DNA of 64,000 bases from Ditylenchus dipsaci (taxonomy: Eukaryota > Nematoda > Chromadorea > Rhabditida > Anguinidae): the NCBI GenBank assembly GCA_004194705.1, contig SADC01000033.1, positions 248,001 to 312,000 of the forward strand, written 5' to 3'. The position numbers and the translations under genes are program-made. Below, piece by piece: positions 45,401-55,080 of the stretch. Each line of letters opens with the position of its first letter. Position 1 is the stretch's first letter. The notes beneath the pieces were generated by a model that saw only the letters and a list, made by a program, of their open reading frames with translations, searched no databases and was not told the origin of the DNA.

Positions 45401-48400
45401 GTCATCAAAAGTCTTAAAAACTTGAGGTAAAGCAGATATCAAACCCCGTCTCTTGGCCGGTTCCTTGAGTGTCATGATTAAGAGCGTTGACTGTATCATG
45501 ATTCTTTACATAAGGCGCCAGCCACCCTAGTTGTTTAGTATTAAAAACTACAATAATATCTTAAAAATTTATTTCTAGTCATAAAGTAAATTCAAAAAAG
45601 TCGACCTCAACCAGGACCTATGAGTGTGACCAGGGTTATTTATAAAAGAAAAATAATTATTTTGAGTGGTTTGTGTAGCACTTACAGCTATTAGCTCACG
45701 AACCACCTGAACAAAAACATACTTAAAGCAATCTTAAACATTCAAAACTTATCAACCTGTTCATTGCCAAAGTATGCAGCACAGTGCAAGGCTGAAAACT
45801 GCACAAAATCTGGTGTGTGCAAATTGGCACCTAATGTTCATAGTTTGGATATAGTTGTAAATTTATAGATTTTGTTTACCATGTTGTACCAAACACCGAA
45901 CAATTTCAGCATTACCTAAAAGAAGACATAAAAAGTATAATAGATGCACAAAAGTATTTCAGCTATATATATTCACCGGACATTGCCGCCAAATGGAGAG
46001 GTGGTGGTACATTGGAGGAATTGCTGGCAGCTACGGTTGGGTGGTTACAGTTGGCTCCAGCTTGCAACAGTGTTTCTACTGCATTCTTCTCTCCCTGAGC
46101 ACATGCATTTTGTGAAACTAAAGGGGCGGGCAAATTGTGTGACTAGAAATTTCTTTGATACATGGAGCGGTGGACAGGCGTTAATGGTTTTTGGCGCGAA
46201 ATTGTTTGCAGGTTCAACCCTGATTGGGAGTACTATAGTTATTTTGGGTGATTTGACCAATTTTTTAAATTAATTCCATTTTTTAAAGGGGGGGGGGGTG
46301 GCATTGGGGGGGGGGGGGTTAGTGAGCGTGTTGAGAAATGGGTTTGTCAACATTATGAAAAATTATTGACAGGTTGCAAAAAGATGTTCTATATAAAGTT
46401 TAAATTTTATCTCATGATGGGTTTCATGTTGTAATTGTGAATTTTTTCACGAGTTTGACAAGCCCATTTCTCAACCCCATTCAAAATCCGACTCAAATTT
46501 TTTTAGATATTGGTCAAACAATCCAAAACTACTAGCGTGCTCTCAGGCGGGGTCGAGCGTGCGCACCATTTTATGCCAACTAGCACTAACTTTATATTCG
46601 ACGAAACGTCCACTCTGCGTAGGTTTTTTTAGCGTTCTTATGGTCTCGATGTAATGTAGTGATAGCTTTTCAGCAAATTTGATGAAAGTTGCTATGTCTG
46701 AAGTTTGGTTTCCTAACGGAGCTGTCAGTCTCACAAACGTTAGTGCTCGATTGCGAATGATTATTAGTGTCCTCCACCAAGTGCAGATAAGAGAAGCAGA
46801 AAAAACCGATCTGATGAATGTCAACACGCAAGAAAAGCTGGATCTTCACATTCTGGATAGTTTATCCTATGACAAGCTGAAATATATTTTACATGCCGTA
46901 TTTTCTCTATCAATGAACCCTCACTAATAATGAACCCCCCTCGATTTTTTTACTAGGATTTCAGAGTTAGGGCCATTTTTATTTACAATTTCAACATTTT
47001 TGAAGGGTTGAAAAATAATGAACCCGGGTGCATTAATAGAGAAAATACGGTAGTTTCTTTTGGTTTTATATCTTTAGTTCTAGTTGTGGAAAGTGCAGCT
47101 GGCTAAGTCTCAACAGATGTGTCTCTCACGACGTATCTCTAAAATGGTCGCCGGAAGATATGATGAAATTGGCTGAATCCGTAAAAGTTTGGAATTGTCG
47201 TCGTAGGAATCCACCCAAGTTAGAAAATTTTCTTATCACTATTTCAAACTTAAGAATTTTAGTTTGTTATACACTTACTCGTCCGAATGGCTCGACAAGG
47301 TGAAGCAAGAGTTGCTACGTAACTCAATTGATGATCGTACTTTCAAGGACATTATTGAAAAGGTTGAATTAGAGACGCCAGCTTGCGTGGAGCAGATGTT
47401 CACAAAGTATATCGCATATAGTGAAAGTCATGATAGTGAAAGTCATGTCTAGTGTTTGTTTGTGCGTTATTTTGTCCGTTGTTCTTGAATATGTTATTAT
47501 TTGCAAACAATAAAGAGTTTATAAGCCATAGAGAAGCAAATGGGCGAGAGTTTTGTTACCCCTTGGTCACACTCCTTGGTCTTGGTCGAGGTCGCGGTCG
47601 AGGTCGAGGTGTGGTCACAGAAGTCAAATAAGTTGCTGTAAAAGTGCTAAAAAGTCTATATAAAAGTTGAATTTACAAATGTATAGAAATAAATTGGACC
47701 GCCAAAAATAAGTGACCCTTTAGGTAAAATAAGTGGCATAGAGAATTTGCATACCGTATTTCCTCTAATATACCGACATGTCGGTTTATTTTCAACCCCT
47801 CAAAAATCGTGAAAATTTTGGGTCGATCTCGACAATTTTGGATGAAGATCCAAAATCGAAAAAGCGGAATCGATAGAGCTCGTGGGAGCTAAAAAAACGC
47901 AAAAAAAAGCGATGTAAATTTCTTTCTTTGGACTGAGATACGGACCCTCGAAGTAGGGGTGTCGGTTTATTAGAGGGTGTCGGTATATTAGAGGAAATAC
48001 GGTAAGTAAAGCCTTCTTCCGGGAGGGACAGAATTGACCTCAAATCCCTTTTTCCTTAATTTTTAAAAGAAATTCCTAGTGACACAAGTTGCCTGTTTCT
48101 TTTAAATCGCCAACAAACCTTGTATACAGCCAAATGTAGAGCTGTAAAGCCGTTTCTGGTTTGCTGCAAAAGATACCGTCTTCTTGCTTCAGCGTCTGCG
48201 CATTTTCCTATTAGCAGCAAAATCTTTTCAGACTGTTGTTCACAAACACCAATAACTATGAGGTGCAACAGGGATAGCTCTTTGGAAGTCACTTTGTCGT
48301 CAATACAGTTGACTAGGGCCAACTGCTCACGCAACTCTTCCAGTGATCCTTGACTAAAACACACACATTTATTTAAACGAATTTGTGTAAATTTTAGAGT

Positions 48401-50464
48401 TGGTATTTAAAGCAACTGAAGATACATTCGTAATTTTCTGATCCAAATTAGTCGTGTACACTGATATATAATTCACAAAATAACCTCGTTAAAAGTAAAA
48501 ATTATTACAAGCAATTGATGTGTAACAAGCTTCTGGAGTCAAATCTGGGTTTTATGTCATCATTCAATTTGGAACGGACAATTGCATATCCTTAAATATT
48601 TATTAAATATTAAAAGGTTCCCGATACATTTAATGTTCATTTTGGCTTTTTTTTTATCTTGACTGTGATCTGCATTAAATCGTAAATTAAGGCCGTTACT
48701 GACAATAAACCAATCTTAAAAATGTTTCCAATCAACAAATTGAAAATTTTGATTTTAGAACAAACGGGGTTTAACTCAAACCCTATTCACCAAAAATACC
48801 GACGCTCATCTATCGTATTCACTCTATTAACTCGCCACCCCAAAATCCGGATTTTTTAATTTTATGACGTTGCCTATTGACCTACTTTACTAAATAGACT
48901 ATGGAGCATGTTACACACTAAAATGCAGCTGAGAATCTGGGCTACATTTCGGTATATAACATGCTCGAGATTTCGTTTAAATAAGTAAGTTAATAGGCAC
49001 GCCATGAAATAAAACAATCGGATAAAAACCGGACTTTGGGGTGGGGAGTTAATAGAGTGAATACGGTATATACAGCGCTGCAACTTGAGCTTTCTCAGGG
49101 GGGGGGGGTAACTTGCCTAATTTTCACGGTCAAGGAGGGGGGGGGGGTAATTACCCTACGACCTCCCCCCCCAAATTGCGGCCCTGGGTATATACGAATA
49201 ACCATTTTAACAAATTCACAAAGTATCGTTGCCGTATTAATAGGGCGCTCACAATGAGATGTCGATGTCGAAGTCGGATATCGAAGTAGGATGTCGAAGT
49301 CGGTAGTGAAGTAAAGGTGCTCACAATGGGAAATTTTCTTCTCATCACCAATTTTATTTTTTTGAAGTGTAAAAGTACATCGGCGTTTTTATTTTTATTC
49401 CAGAAACTAAGTAGCATAATTATGCACCACCTTAAAATGACATAGGTAGGATGTATAGGTAGGAAGTAGGCAGTCAGAAGTCGGAGTCGAAGTGCCATTG
49501 TAAGCACCCTGACTTCACTACCGACTTCAACATCCCATTGTGAGCACTACTACCTACTTCGACATCATACTTCCACATCGTCATCTCATTGTGAGCGAGC
49601 TATAACTTTCAAAATACACTCTCATCATCTAATTAATAACAATCGGAAAAAATTCTCTACGTACACGAGACAAAATATTTAAAATTGCGTTTAAAAAAAA
49701 TCAGTAAAAAATTTAGATTCTTGTATTAGCTGATAATTCCATCTTTTGCCGTCACGTCTGGATCGCCCTCTAGGAGACGTTATAATACTCTTCCGGACGG
49801 AAACCGAAAAAATTTCAGCCCACCGGCCGATAACTTGAACCAGAAAAAACACAAAAACAGGATTCGGGCAGCTTCCTGTCCAGTCGCCAACACCGGTTAC
49901 AGTGATTTTTTCGCAAAAAAGATAAAAAGTTGTTGAAAAAAGTGAAGACAAATAAGTAAAACCGAGTATCAAATTGAATAAAGGTATGTGGCTTTTTAGC
50001 CACATCAAAAAGCCACATAAAAAAGCATGTGGCTTATTAGCCACATCAAGAAGCCACAAAAAAGCCATAAAAATTCAACTTTTTTAAAAGCCACATCTAG
50101 TTTTTAATGTGGCTTTCGCATTTTGAAATCTGCGCGAAAAAAGCCAAAAGCCACACACGTGGCTTTTTAGCCACATATGTCGAACCCTATTCCGAAGCCT
50201 AAAAACTATTGGGGGGGGGGTCTCTATATTACAGTAGCGCCAAAATTTTAATATTTGCCTCTTTGATAATTTTTTTTAAATGTTGGCCTCTTTGACTAAA
50301 GAAAATTGGCACTTGAACCAATAATTATAAAAATAAAATAACTCATACCTTCACTAATTCGCTTCTTTAACTCATCTAAAACTTGTTTCTATAAGTAGCA
50401 CAACAGTCACCAACAGTCAACTACCTGCACAGGAAAGTGGTGGACGAGATTTGTATTGTCCCAT
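28823..50464 (-). CDS. TNNI3K: TNNI3K-like ankyrin-repeat tyrosine-kinase-like kinase
   Basis: Orthologue of vertebrate TNNI3K: N-terminal ankyrin repeats and a C-terminal TKL-group Ser/Thr kinase. About 30 exons were traced, giving roughly 950 codons; human TNNI3K is 835 residues. The start [19 protein letters not shown] parallels the vertebrate MGNYKSRP start. Ankyrin motifs run from [12 protein letters not shown] to [15 protein letters not shown] and [25 protein letters not shown] and [11 protein letters not shown] are close family matches. The kinase has [38 protein letters not shown] and [13 protein letters not shown]. At least one exon between 50,349 and 48,353 was not found. Frame breaks of one base occur at two to three ankyrin exons. 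Introns hold MULE, Merlin, mariner and other elements. The vertebrate name does not imply cardiac function here. Confidence 0.92.
28973..29906 (+). mobile_element. Degenerate Tc1/mariner element in the last TNNI3K intron
   Basis: Inverted ends CCGGGTGCGGCAAAA and TTTTGCTGCACCCGG are flanked by TA (28,971-28,972 and 29,907-29,908). Inside, broken frames read [20 protein letters not shown], then [13 protein letters not shown], then [12 protein letters not shown] and [10 protein letters not shown], all mariner-type transposase motifs. Stops and shifts interrupt every frame, and the element is shorter than a full mariner. It is therefore dead. Confidence 0.85.
30487..30705. repeat. MULE left end, tandem units
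   Basis: About ten copies of a 21-22-base unit of the form GCCCGTAGAATTGTGAAAAAT, including short and variant units. It is the inverse of the array at 33,110-33,370. Confidence 0.85.
30712..32869 (+). CDS. MULE transposase (frame-broken)
   Basis: An N-terminal DNA-binding finger is seen at about 30,978-31,150: [16 protein letters not shown] then QHSDHES. The MULE catalytic domain follows: [19 protein letters not shown] (first Asp), [13 protein letters not shown] (second Asp), [17 protein letters not shown], and [14 protein letters not shown] (Glu). A SWIM zinc finger [19 protein letters not shown] precedes the stop near 32,867. Short introns are at about 30,919-30,977 and 31,233-31,291, plus several later ones. 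The frame shifts near 31,150, so the gene is probably not functional as written. Full-length MULE architecture is otherwise present. Confidence 0.8.
33110..33370. repeat. MULE right end, tandem units
   Basis: Tandem CAATTCTACGGGCATTTTTC units with CAACC and CAAAA spacer variants. The final unit ends AAAATTAAATA. Inverse of the left array. Confidence 0.85.
33737..34543 (+). mobile_element. 0.8-kb element enclosing spliced coding exons
   Basis: Perfect 20-base inverted ends start TACTCATTTGCGCGC at left (33,737-33,756) and close at 34,543. The left end adds two further direct ATTTGCGCGCACTC-like units. Inside, two plus-strand exons join in phase. The first, 33,923-34,009, reads [20 protein letters not shown] and ends before GTATG. 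The second, 34,231-34,449, reads [20 protein letters not shown] and ends EIEWLE then TAA. I recognise no transposase. The exons look like the 3' end of an ordinary gene, which suggests gene capture. The source gene is unknown. Confidence 0.55.
35047..36290 (-). mobile_element. Merlin / IS1595-type DNA transposon
   Basis: Inverted ends CTGGTGCGCAAAGTGCGCCC (35,047) and the inverse (to 36,290) enclose a minus-strand ISXO2/IS1595-like transposase. The N-terminal part (36,205-35,930) reads [18 protein letters not shown] and then CLSCSKQMK, a zinc-ribbon-like CxxC. The core (about 35,742-35,535) reads [20 protein letters not shown] and [19 protein letters not shown], carrying the first catalytic Asp. 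A later piece (about 35,195-35,100) reads [20 protein letters not shown]. The expected C-terminus is lost into the terminal repeat. Confidence 0.8.
35213..35396. repeat. CTCTATAACGAC-type palindromic repeat
   Basis: Units GAGAGCGTCGTTATAAAGAG and variants recur, with the inverse CTCTATAACGAC at the left. It lies inside the Merlin element between its core and its C-terminal piece. Confidence 0.6.
36487..36745. repeat. Foldback element
   Basis: Arms share TCGCAAAATCGGAGTC-like, TGGATCTAGATGGGC-like and ACTACTGGCGA segments in opposite orientation. It lies in the 8-kb TNNI3K intron. Confidence 0.65.
37025..37985. mobile_element. Inverted-ended element related to the 0.8-5.6 kb termini
   Basis: Left end (37,125-37,310) and right end (37,810-37,985) mirror each other through CATATTCGTGTTTCTCGACC, ACGAATCCCCCCCACG-like and a GGTATCATGGT segment. 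The CGTGTTTCTCGACC box is shared with the hAT composite at 844 and 5,607. The interior holds the GTGTCTAAGG / GGGGCTTG hairpin block also present at 24.6 kb. No transposase. Confidence 0.7.
39090..39290. repeat. Core remnant of the TA-flanked MITE family
   Basis: Carries TTTTTGCGTTTTCTTAACTT and CTAACGATTCCGCTTTTT, matching the interior of copies C and D, but lacks recognisable termini. Confidence 0.5.
40530..40738. mobile_element. TTAA-type palindromic MITE, copy 3 (degenerate)
   Basis: Arms share CTAATCAT, CTGTACGAATTTTT and GCCAATT with their inverses at the right (AATTTGAATTGGCGGG). The ends are diverged from the other copies. In a TNNI3K intron. Confidence 0.65.
42970..44142. mobile_element. 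Inverted-ended element in a TNNI3K ankyrin intron
   Basis: About 45-base inverted ends: GTGAATTCATCTGCACG then TTCAAATCCATGTCGCGGAC at left, inverse at 44,098-44,142. At 43,050-43,115 there is a GC-rich palindrome centred on AACCCGCGGGTT followed by tandem GCGGGTTATCTGTGG units. I find no transposase. The right end stops about 35 bases before the exon ending 44,178. Confidence 0.7.
45225..45410. repeat. Degenerate GGTGGTACCCAGGT repeat
   Basis: About a dozen loose units of the form GGTGGTACCCA with KpnI-like GGTACC cores. Related scattered units occur near 19,430-19,620, 22,550-22,650 and 54,150-54,600. Confidence 0.55.
46280..46318. repeat. G-runs in a TNNI3K intron
   Basis: Two runs of at least nine G separated by TGGCATTG. 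Similar runs occur at 16,761 and 18,818. Homopolymer length here is unreliable. Confidence 0.6.
46679..47455 (+). CDS. Small nested plus-strand gene or gene remnant
   Basis: Three open blocks lie opposite a TNNI3K intron. 46,679 to about 46,893 reads [20 protein letters not shown] then [18 protein letters not shown]. About 47,086-47,220 reads [21 protein letters not shown]. About 47,264-47,455 reads [19 protein letters not shown] and ends HDSESHV then stop. AATAAA follows at 47,509-47,514. The [13 protein letters not shown] pattern faintly recalls an F-box, but I do not claim it. A MITE (copy F) separates the first two blocks, so the gene may be disrupted. Confidence 0.4.
46896..47050. mobile_element. 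TA-flanked MITE, copy F
   Basis: Ends CCGTATTTTCTCTAT and ATAGAGAAAATACGG. The right flank is TA; the left is TG. The copy-specific motif TGAACCC (inverse GGGTTCA) occurs three times, with one diverged GGGTGCA. The core matches copy E. Confidence 0.8.
47509..47514 (+). promoter_or_regulatory. Candidate poly(A) signal of the nested gene
   Basis: AATAAA about 55 bases after the stop of the nested plus-strand reading frame, which supports it as a transcribed 3' end. Confidence 0.45.
47754..48002. mobile_element. TA-flanked MITE, copy B
   Basis: Ends CCGTATTTCCTCTAATATAC and GTATATTAGAGGAAATACGG, TA on both sides. The copy-specific motif TGTCGGT occurs three times and its inverse ACCGACA once, forming a left-end hairpin. 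Confidence 0.85.
48813..49066. mobile_element. TA-flanked MITE, copy G
   Basis: Ends TCGTATTCACTCTATTAACT and AGTTAATAGAGTGAATACGG. The copy-specific block is CGCCACCCC with inverse GGGGTGGGG. The interior is unrelated to the A/B core. Confidence 0.75.
49250..49600. repeat. Foldback with GTCGAAGTCGG units
   Basis: Left arm repeats GATGTCGAAGTCGG-like units and CTCACAATGNGA. The right arm has the inverse, TCCCATTGTGAGCAC and CGACTTCAACATC. Intronic to TNNI3K. Confidence 0.65.
49985..50170. repeat. ATGTGGCTTTTTAGCCACAT palindromic repeat
   Basis: Several copies of the self-complementary ATGTGGCTTNTTAGCCACAT unit with AAAAAGCCACA spacers lie just 3' of TNNI3K exon 2 (minus sense). Confidence 0.75.
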
Positions 50465-51289
50465 ATCAAAACAAGCAATTTAACAAATAGGTCTAAAAGA
50501 AGTAATCACTTTAAAAAATAAAAACAACGAGCACCAAAAGTATATCCCCAAGATAACAGATGATGAAAACGAATATGGCACTTGATGAGCAAATTAACAA
50601 AAAAAACTGCTGTTTGCTATTCAATCTATATCAGTCGATCATCAAACATAAATTTGGACGAATCGACAAGGAGAACCAATTTTTAGACTTAAATATCCTG
50701 CATCTCTTGCTTTTTCTTTGTTGAAAAAAGCATCATAGTGAGTAGGAGCAGCATTAGGTCTGTTACACTTTAGCGTCTCCTGCTGGCCGACCGATCTCAT
50801 TTGTCAGTCACTTGTTGTTGAGTTCAACCCTGGGCTGGAATAGCAGGCTTTCCTTTGTCTTCCACGTTCACACTTTTTCTTTCGCCTGAGAACAAATAGT
50901 CTCTGGCCCTGATTGCTGCTACTTCTACTATACGAGTTCTCTGTCTCTTTCTTTTGTTGTAGATTGAGAAAAGAGGCAATTTAGCACAGCCGGGAGTGAA
51001 TTATCAACCTATATTTTATAGTGGACCTGACGGATGTATTAATAATCAGCTAGTGTCCCAGACAAAATATTTCACTGACGTATTAACTCTATAAAAAGTC
51101 TATAAGAGAATATTTTTAAAGCACCTTAAAGGGCGGGGTTATTAGAGAAAATGCAAATAATAAACGGTTACCTCGCAATCTTTGGATTTGTTCGGCTTCT
51201 TACTACATGACATCTAGAAAAATAACCAATCAAAATATAGCTGTGCATTTTCTCTACAAAGATGTATTTTACAGATTACAAAAAGAAAA
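50465..51289. other. Region upstream of TNNI3K exon 1
   Basis: No exon is supported. It presumably contains the TNNI3K promoter, but no core motif stands out. A MITE-family scrap, TTATTAGAGAAAATGC, is at about 51,139-51,155. Confidence 0.45.
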
Positions 51290-51482
51290 AAGACGGAAAA
51301 TGCCACACTCTGGAGAAAAAGCACCACGTTTATATGAAAATATGTAACGGTTTTTCGATTTCAGTCAAACAGGCAAAAAAGGGCCACGTTTTCGCATATT
51401 TGACTGAAATCGAAAAACCTCGGCACTTTTACACATAAACGTGGCAGCTTTTCTCCAAAGTGTGGCATTTTCACGTATCGTC
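51290..51482. repeat. Foldback element
   Basis: Arms share TTTTCGATTTCAGTCAAA, CACGTTTAT and ATGCCACACT in opposite orientation around a short spacer. Confidence 0.75.
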
Positions 51483-51944
51483 CATCACGCCGTGTAAAAT
51501 TTTTTAAATATTTTTTTCGAAAAATATATTTGACAATTTTTTATCGATGATCTCTTTCCTTCTTTTATTAGCAGTGCTCCGCCAGAATTGCCGGGCAAAG
51601 AATTAGAATTACTGGCAGAATTTTTTTGAACAGATGGGAAAAATATACGATTTATCATGAATTTCTTGAATGGTTTGTTGTTTGCATAATACAAAAAATC
51701 GCTTTATTTGAATTTTTTTAATGTTATAAATTTTTTTTGAAGAAAAAACAACCAAACAACCAAGCTCTAAAATCGGTCAAATTGAAAACAGACGATGGTA
51801 AATGTCGATTATAGTATGCAGCTATCGAAATGTTTTTCTTTATTATTTAGTTTTGTTCTGCAAGTGCAAACATTTTATACAAGGGACAACAGGCGCCTCC
51901 GTGGTGTTTTACTTATCGATAAATATGAATTAAAATGGAGCTTT

Positions 51945-52205
51945 AACACGAAAATAAACCAAACTCCAGGCTAAACTCGCCCACTTCCAATTCGGAGAGC
52001 AAGGAAAACTTTTTTTAACAACATCAATTATTCGTGCTTGTGCTAAAAAGAAAGCTAAGATGCTGTACTTGAGTTTTTTGAAAAGATTTCGGACATATGT
52101 TTGCAAAACACATCAGAAAATTAGGTTTGAACACGAAAATAAACCCTAAATCCAGGCTAAAATCCACCACCTCCGATTTGGAGGGCAAGGAAAACTTTAT
52201 TGCAA
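51945..52205. repeat. Direct repeat pair
   Basis: 51,945-52,013 and 52,128-52,200 are diverged direct copies (ACACGAAAATAAACC, CCAGGCTAAA, GAGNGCAAGGAAAACTTT). Confidence 0.6.
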
Positions 52206-52269
52206 TTGTATATTATAGTAGCGCCAAAATTTTGCAAAAATTTGTGAATTTTCCGTGTTTTATATTTAT

Positions 52270-52507
52270 TAAAGGACCGTGGTTTTTGCGCGCAGCGATT
52301 GTCCCCCGCCAATTCAAATTTTTTCCTAATCATTGAACTTCTGTACGGATTTTTCGACTAGGTTTCTAACAAAACAAGGCCCAGAATTTTATTTCGGGTA
52401 TAGTTTTGTTAGAAACCAAGTTGAAAATCAGTACAAAGTTCAATGATTGGGAAAAAAAATTGAATTGGAGGGGGACAACCACTGCGCGCAAAAATCATGG
52501 TCCTTTA
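52270..52507. mobile_element. TTAA-type palindromic MITE, copy 4
   Basis: Bounded by TTAAAGGACCGTGG and the inverse ending GGTCCTTTAA. Arms share GCGCGCA, CGCCAATTCAAA-like and GTTTCTAACAAAAC with inverses. Confidence 0.8.
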
Positions 52508-52537
52508 AAAAATCCCGGAATTTGAAGGGCAAACCTT

Positions 52538-52735
52538 TTTCTTGCCGTAAAAATACTTTTTATTGCCGCTAATTCACTTTTTTCTGCCGCATAAATTTTT
52601 TTCGCCAATTTACTTTTTTTTGCCGCAAATTTACTTTTTTTTTGCCGAGAATTTACTTTTTTCTGCCGTAAATTTACTTTTTTCTGCCGCAAATTTTCTT
52701 TTTTCTGCCGCAATTTTTTTGAATTTTTTCGCCCC
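52538..52735. repeat. Minisatellite TTTACTTTTTTCTGCCGCAAA
   Basis: Roughly eight tandem units of about 21 bases, TTTTTTCTGCCGCAAATTTA with variants. It adjoins the TTAA-type MITE. Confidence 0.8.
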
Positions 52736-53160
52736 TAATTTAAGCCAATTGGTTCGTGAAATCGACGTTTTCCATAATAACGCCATTAAAATAGCACTTT
52801 TTGGACAGGATACCATGGTTTTTCATTACTTCTGCTTGAATCCAAAATATTTTAATTCTAGAGGTAGTACTCTTTCACTATGATACCTGGTGGTTTCTGA
52901 TCCACCCTGATGCCTACTGTTCCTTTGAAAACTATTTGAAAGACTATCTGAGAAACCGCAGAAATCCCGCCCAATCATTCCCGAAATCCCGATCCCGAAA
53001 TTTGTCGAATCCCGACGGAAATTTATCAAATAAAAAAACATACATTTGACGCATTTTTTTGCAAAATTGATTCTTTTGCTCTCTCTCCTATATAATTTTT
53101 ATTTGATTGTTATAGCTATGAGCCTTATCTAGAGTATCGGACTTTTCGAGAAACTGTCGT

Positions 53161-53335
53161 CATTTGAAGCCAAATGTGGAAAAAATTAATCAAAGTGTCT
53201 ATGGCAGAACAAAAGGGCTTTTCGTTCACGCAAAATCACACGATGAATTTGCTGATAAACTCAGAGATCTGCAAGAAAAGCGAGAGGCTCAGAAGAACTA
53301 TATGCACCAATTTTTAAAGGTTTTGCCGAAAGGTG
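53161..53335 (+). CDS. Isolated exon-like segment, unrecognised
   Basis: An open stretch reads KPNVEKINQSVYGRTKGLFV then KSHDEFADKLRDLQEKREAQ, charged and helical. It could be an exon of a plus-strand gene ending AAAG before GTTTTG near 53,329, or part of a transposon. Family unknown. Confidence 0.35.
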
Positions 53336-53649
53336 TTATTACTTGTTCAAAGATGCGTTATCTTTTTGTAAGATTCTTTTGATTTGTGGGATACTCTCTT
53401 CGTTGGACAAAAAAAGTGGTTCATCACATAGCTTGTGCTACCTTCCTCTTCGCCAGTGTTGACCAGCCGACGGCTAAAGTACACTATTCGGCCAGAGCTA
53501 AAAGTGAGTTTTTTGGATTTCTAAGTGTTTCATATGCCCTGAATACGATAGAAACGGCAAAAAAAAGTGGGAAGGCCATTTTTCGAAAAAAAAATCGATT
53601 GCCTTGGTCTCCCCTATGGTTTTTGGTCGTTTTTAGTCTTAAAAAGATG

Positions 53650-53810
53650 AAATTTGAACATAGTTTTGTTAACTGGGGCCTACCGCAGAAACAAACTCTG
53701 CTATGCATGATTTTTCACGCATCTAGAGTCACTTTCGAGTGATTTGTGTCTAAAGTATGTGGATGTGCGCATCTCAACTCCAAGCCCCCAGCGTCCTCGA
53801 AGGGGCGGGC
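53650..53810. repeat. GTGTCTAAGG / GGGGCTTG repeat, truncated copy
   Basis: Carries ACTTTCGAGTGATTTGTGTC and CTCAACTCCAAGCCCCCA, as inside the elements at 24.5 and 37.6 kb. Only one side of the hairpin remains. Confidence 0.7.
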
Positions 53811-54660
53811 CAAATAGTGTACTTCTGCCCAGCCGACATATAAGCGAAATGTTAATTTTTTTGAGCAAAGCTTTGTCGTTGATAAATTATATTTAAATTA
53901 TGTCGATTATGTGAAGCGTAGCCATTTAAAGTGTTTACTGAAAGTGTATTTATAATCATAGAGCAATATTTGAGGGTAATTTTTGTAAAAAACAAAAAAT
54001 GGAAAAATCCCGGAATTTTTTAGCGATAATCCCGATCCCAAAATTTTTTTTGGCTGAAAATCCCGTCCCGAAATCCAGCTCTACAAAAAACTATGGGGAA
54101 ACTTGTTTGACAAGACCAAAAGTGCATTTTTACCCACCCCAACTTTAGAACATGGGGTGGGTACCACCTGGTCAGGTGGATATCCATCTGGATAATCTGA
54201 AAAATATTTTTTTTTAAGTATATAAGAAAAACCTTATTTTTCTGACTTAAATTTGTGAAAGTAATTGGATTTGTTATTACCTAAATTTAGATTCCTCCTA
54301 CGCGGAGCGAAATGCGGTATGGGTATTCTTCGGTTAGGTGGACATCCGCCTGGCTGCCCGATAAAAATGAATCTCCGCCAAAGTCAAAAACAACCCACTT
54401 ATGCTGTCTGTCTGGGTCATGTTTGAAAGGTGGTACCCAGGTATAGGGCTCCGGGTGGTTACAAATGTATATTTGGTGCTGTCAAACAGAATTGCTAGCA
54501 AGGTTTAACATATGTCTAAATTGAAATAAAAATCTTTTATAGGCCAGCCAGGTGGATATCCACATATCCGAAGGTACCCGCCTCGGATTTCGGGGTTCAG
54601 GTTTCCCTGTCACTAAGGCCTTGCCTAAGTTTGTAAAAGGACTATAAAAGGGACGAGGGT
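53811..54660. other. Repeat-rich stretch without a supported gene
   Basis: Contains scattered AGGTGGATATCCACCTGG-like palindromic units (about 54,175-54,190, 54,330-54,350 and 54,545-54,560) and GGTACCC units. No exon is supported. Confidence 0.5.
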
Positions 54661-54664
54661 CGAC

Positions 54665-54768
54665 TGACCAAGATATTAACTGACCAATTCAACTGACCAA
54701 TAGCAACTGACCAAGGTATCAACTGACCACTGTCAACTGACCAATATCAGCTGACCATTATTTTAAAT
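54665..54768. repeat. CAACTGACCAATAT tandem repeat
   Basis: About seven units of 13-16 bases built on ACTGACCA. It interrupts otherwise unremarkable AT-rich DNA. Confidence 0.8.
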
Positions 54769-55080
54769 CATGGTCTTGGAAATCATTACTTCACGATGTC
54801 AATTTAACATGAACAGACATTGGCAATTTTTCAGATCAGTTTTTGATTGCATTTTTGAATTTCTTCCGGTCGCTTAATTAGGCTGTACCTAGTTTCTGTT
54901 TTCGGTTTATTCTTTTTTTGAACCTATTTTTCCGGTCTTTCAGAACCCATTTCTCGGTCGACCGACCGATCCAACCCTGATAGAAAATATCACTGTCTTC
55001 TATATAATTGTTTCACCATTTTATAGAACTCAATATCTGTGAATAATTTCTTATAAATATTATCTTCATGTTTTGTTTAA

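Larger units (their letters stand above)
41846..50464 (-). other. TNNI3K: TNNI3K N-terminal and ankyrin exons
   Basis: Exons: 50,464-50,425; 50,375-50,349; (gap); 48,353-48,119; 46,094-45,977; 45,915-45,880; 45,830-45,757; 45,706-45,686 (a 21-base micro-exon, VVRELIA); 44,702-44,662; 44,613-44,543; 44,490-44,385; 44,337-44,309; 44,265-44,178; 42,922-42,797; 42,746-42,703; 42,649-42,570; 42,141-41,989; 41,936-41,846. Repeat motifs include [66 protein letters not shown] and [15 protein letters not shown]. The phase fails by one base at 44,385/44,337, inside 42,922-42,797, and perhaps at 42,570/42,141. The last exon ends at a possible GC donor. Confidence 0.85.

Noticed and set aside
46543..46827. 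Minus-strand open frame of 94 codons
   Set aside because: It is antisense to the better-supported nested plus-strand blocks, which have a poly(A) signal.
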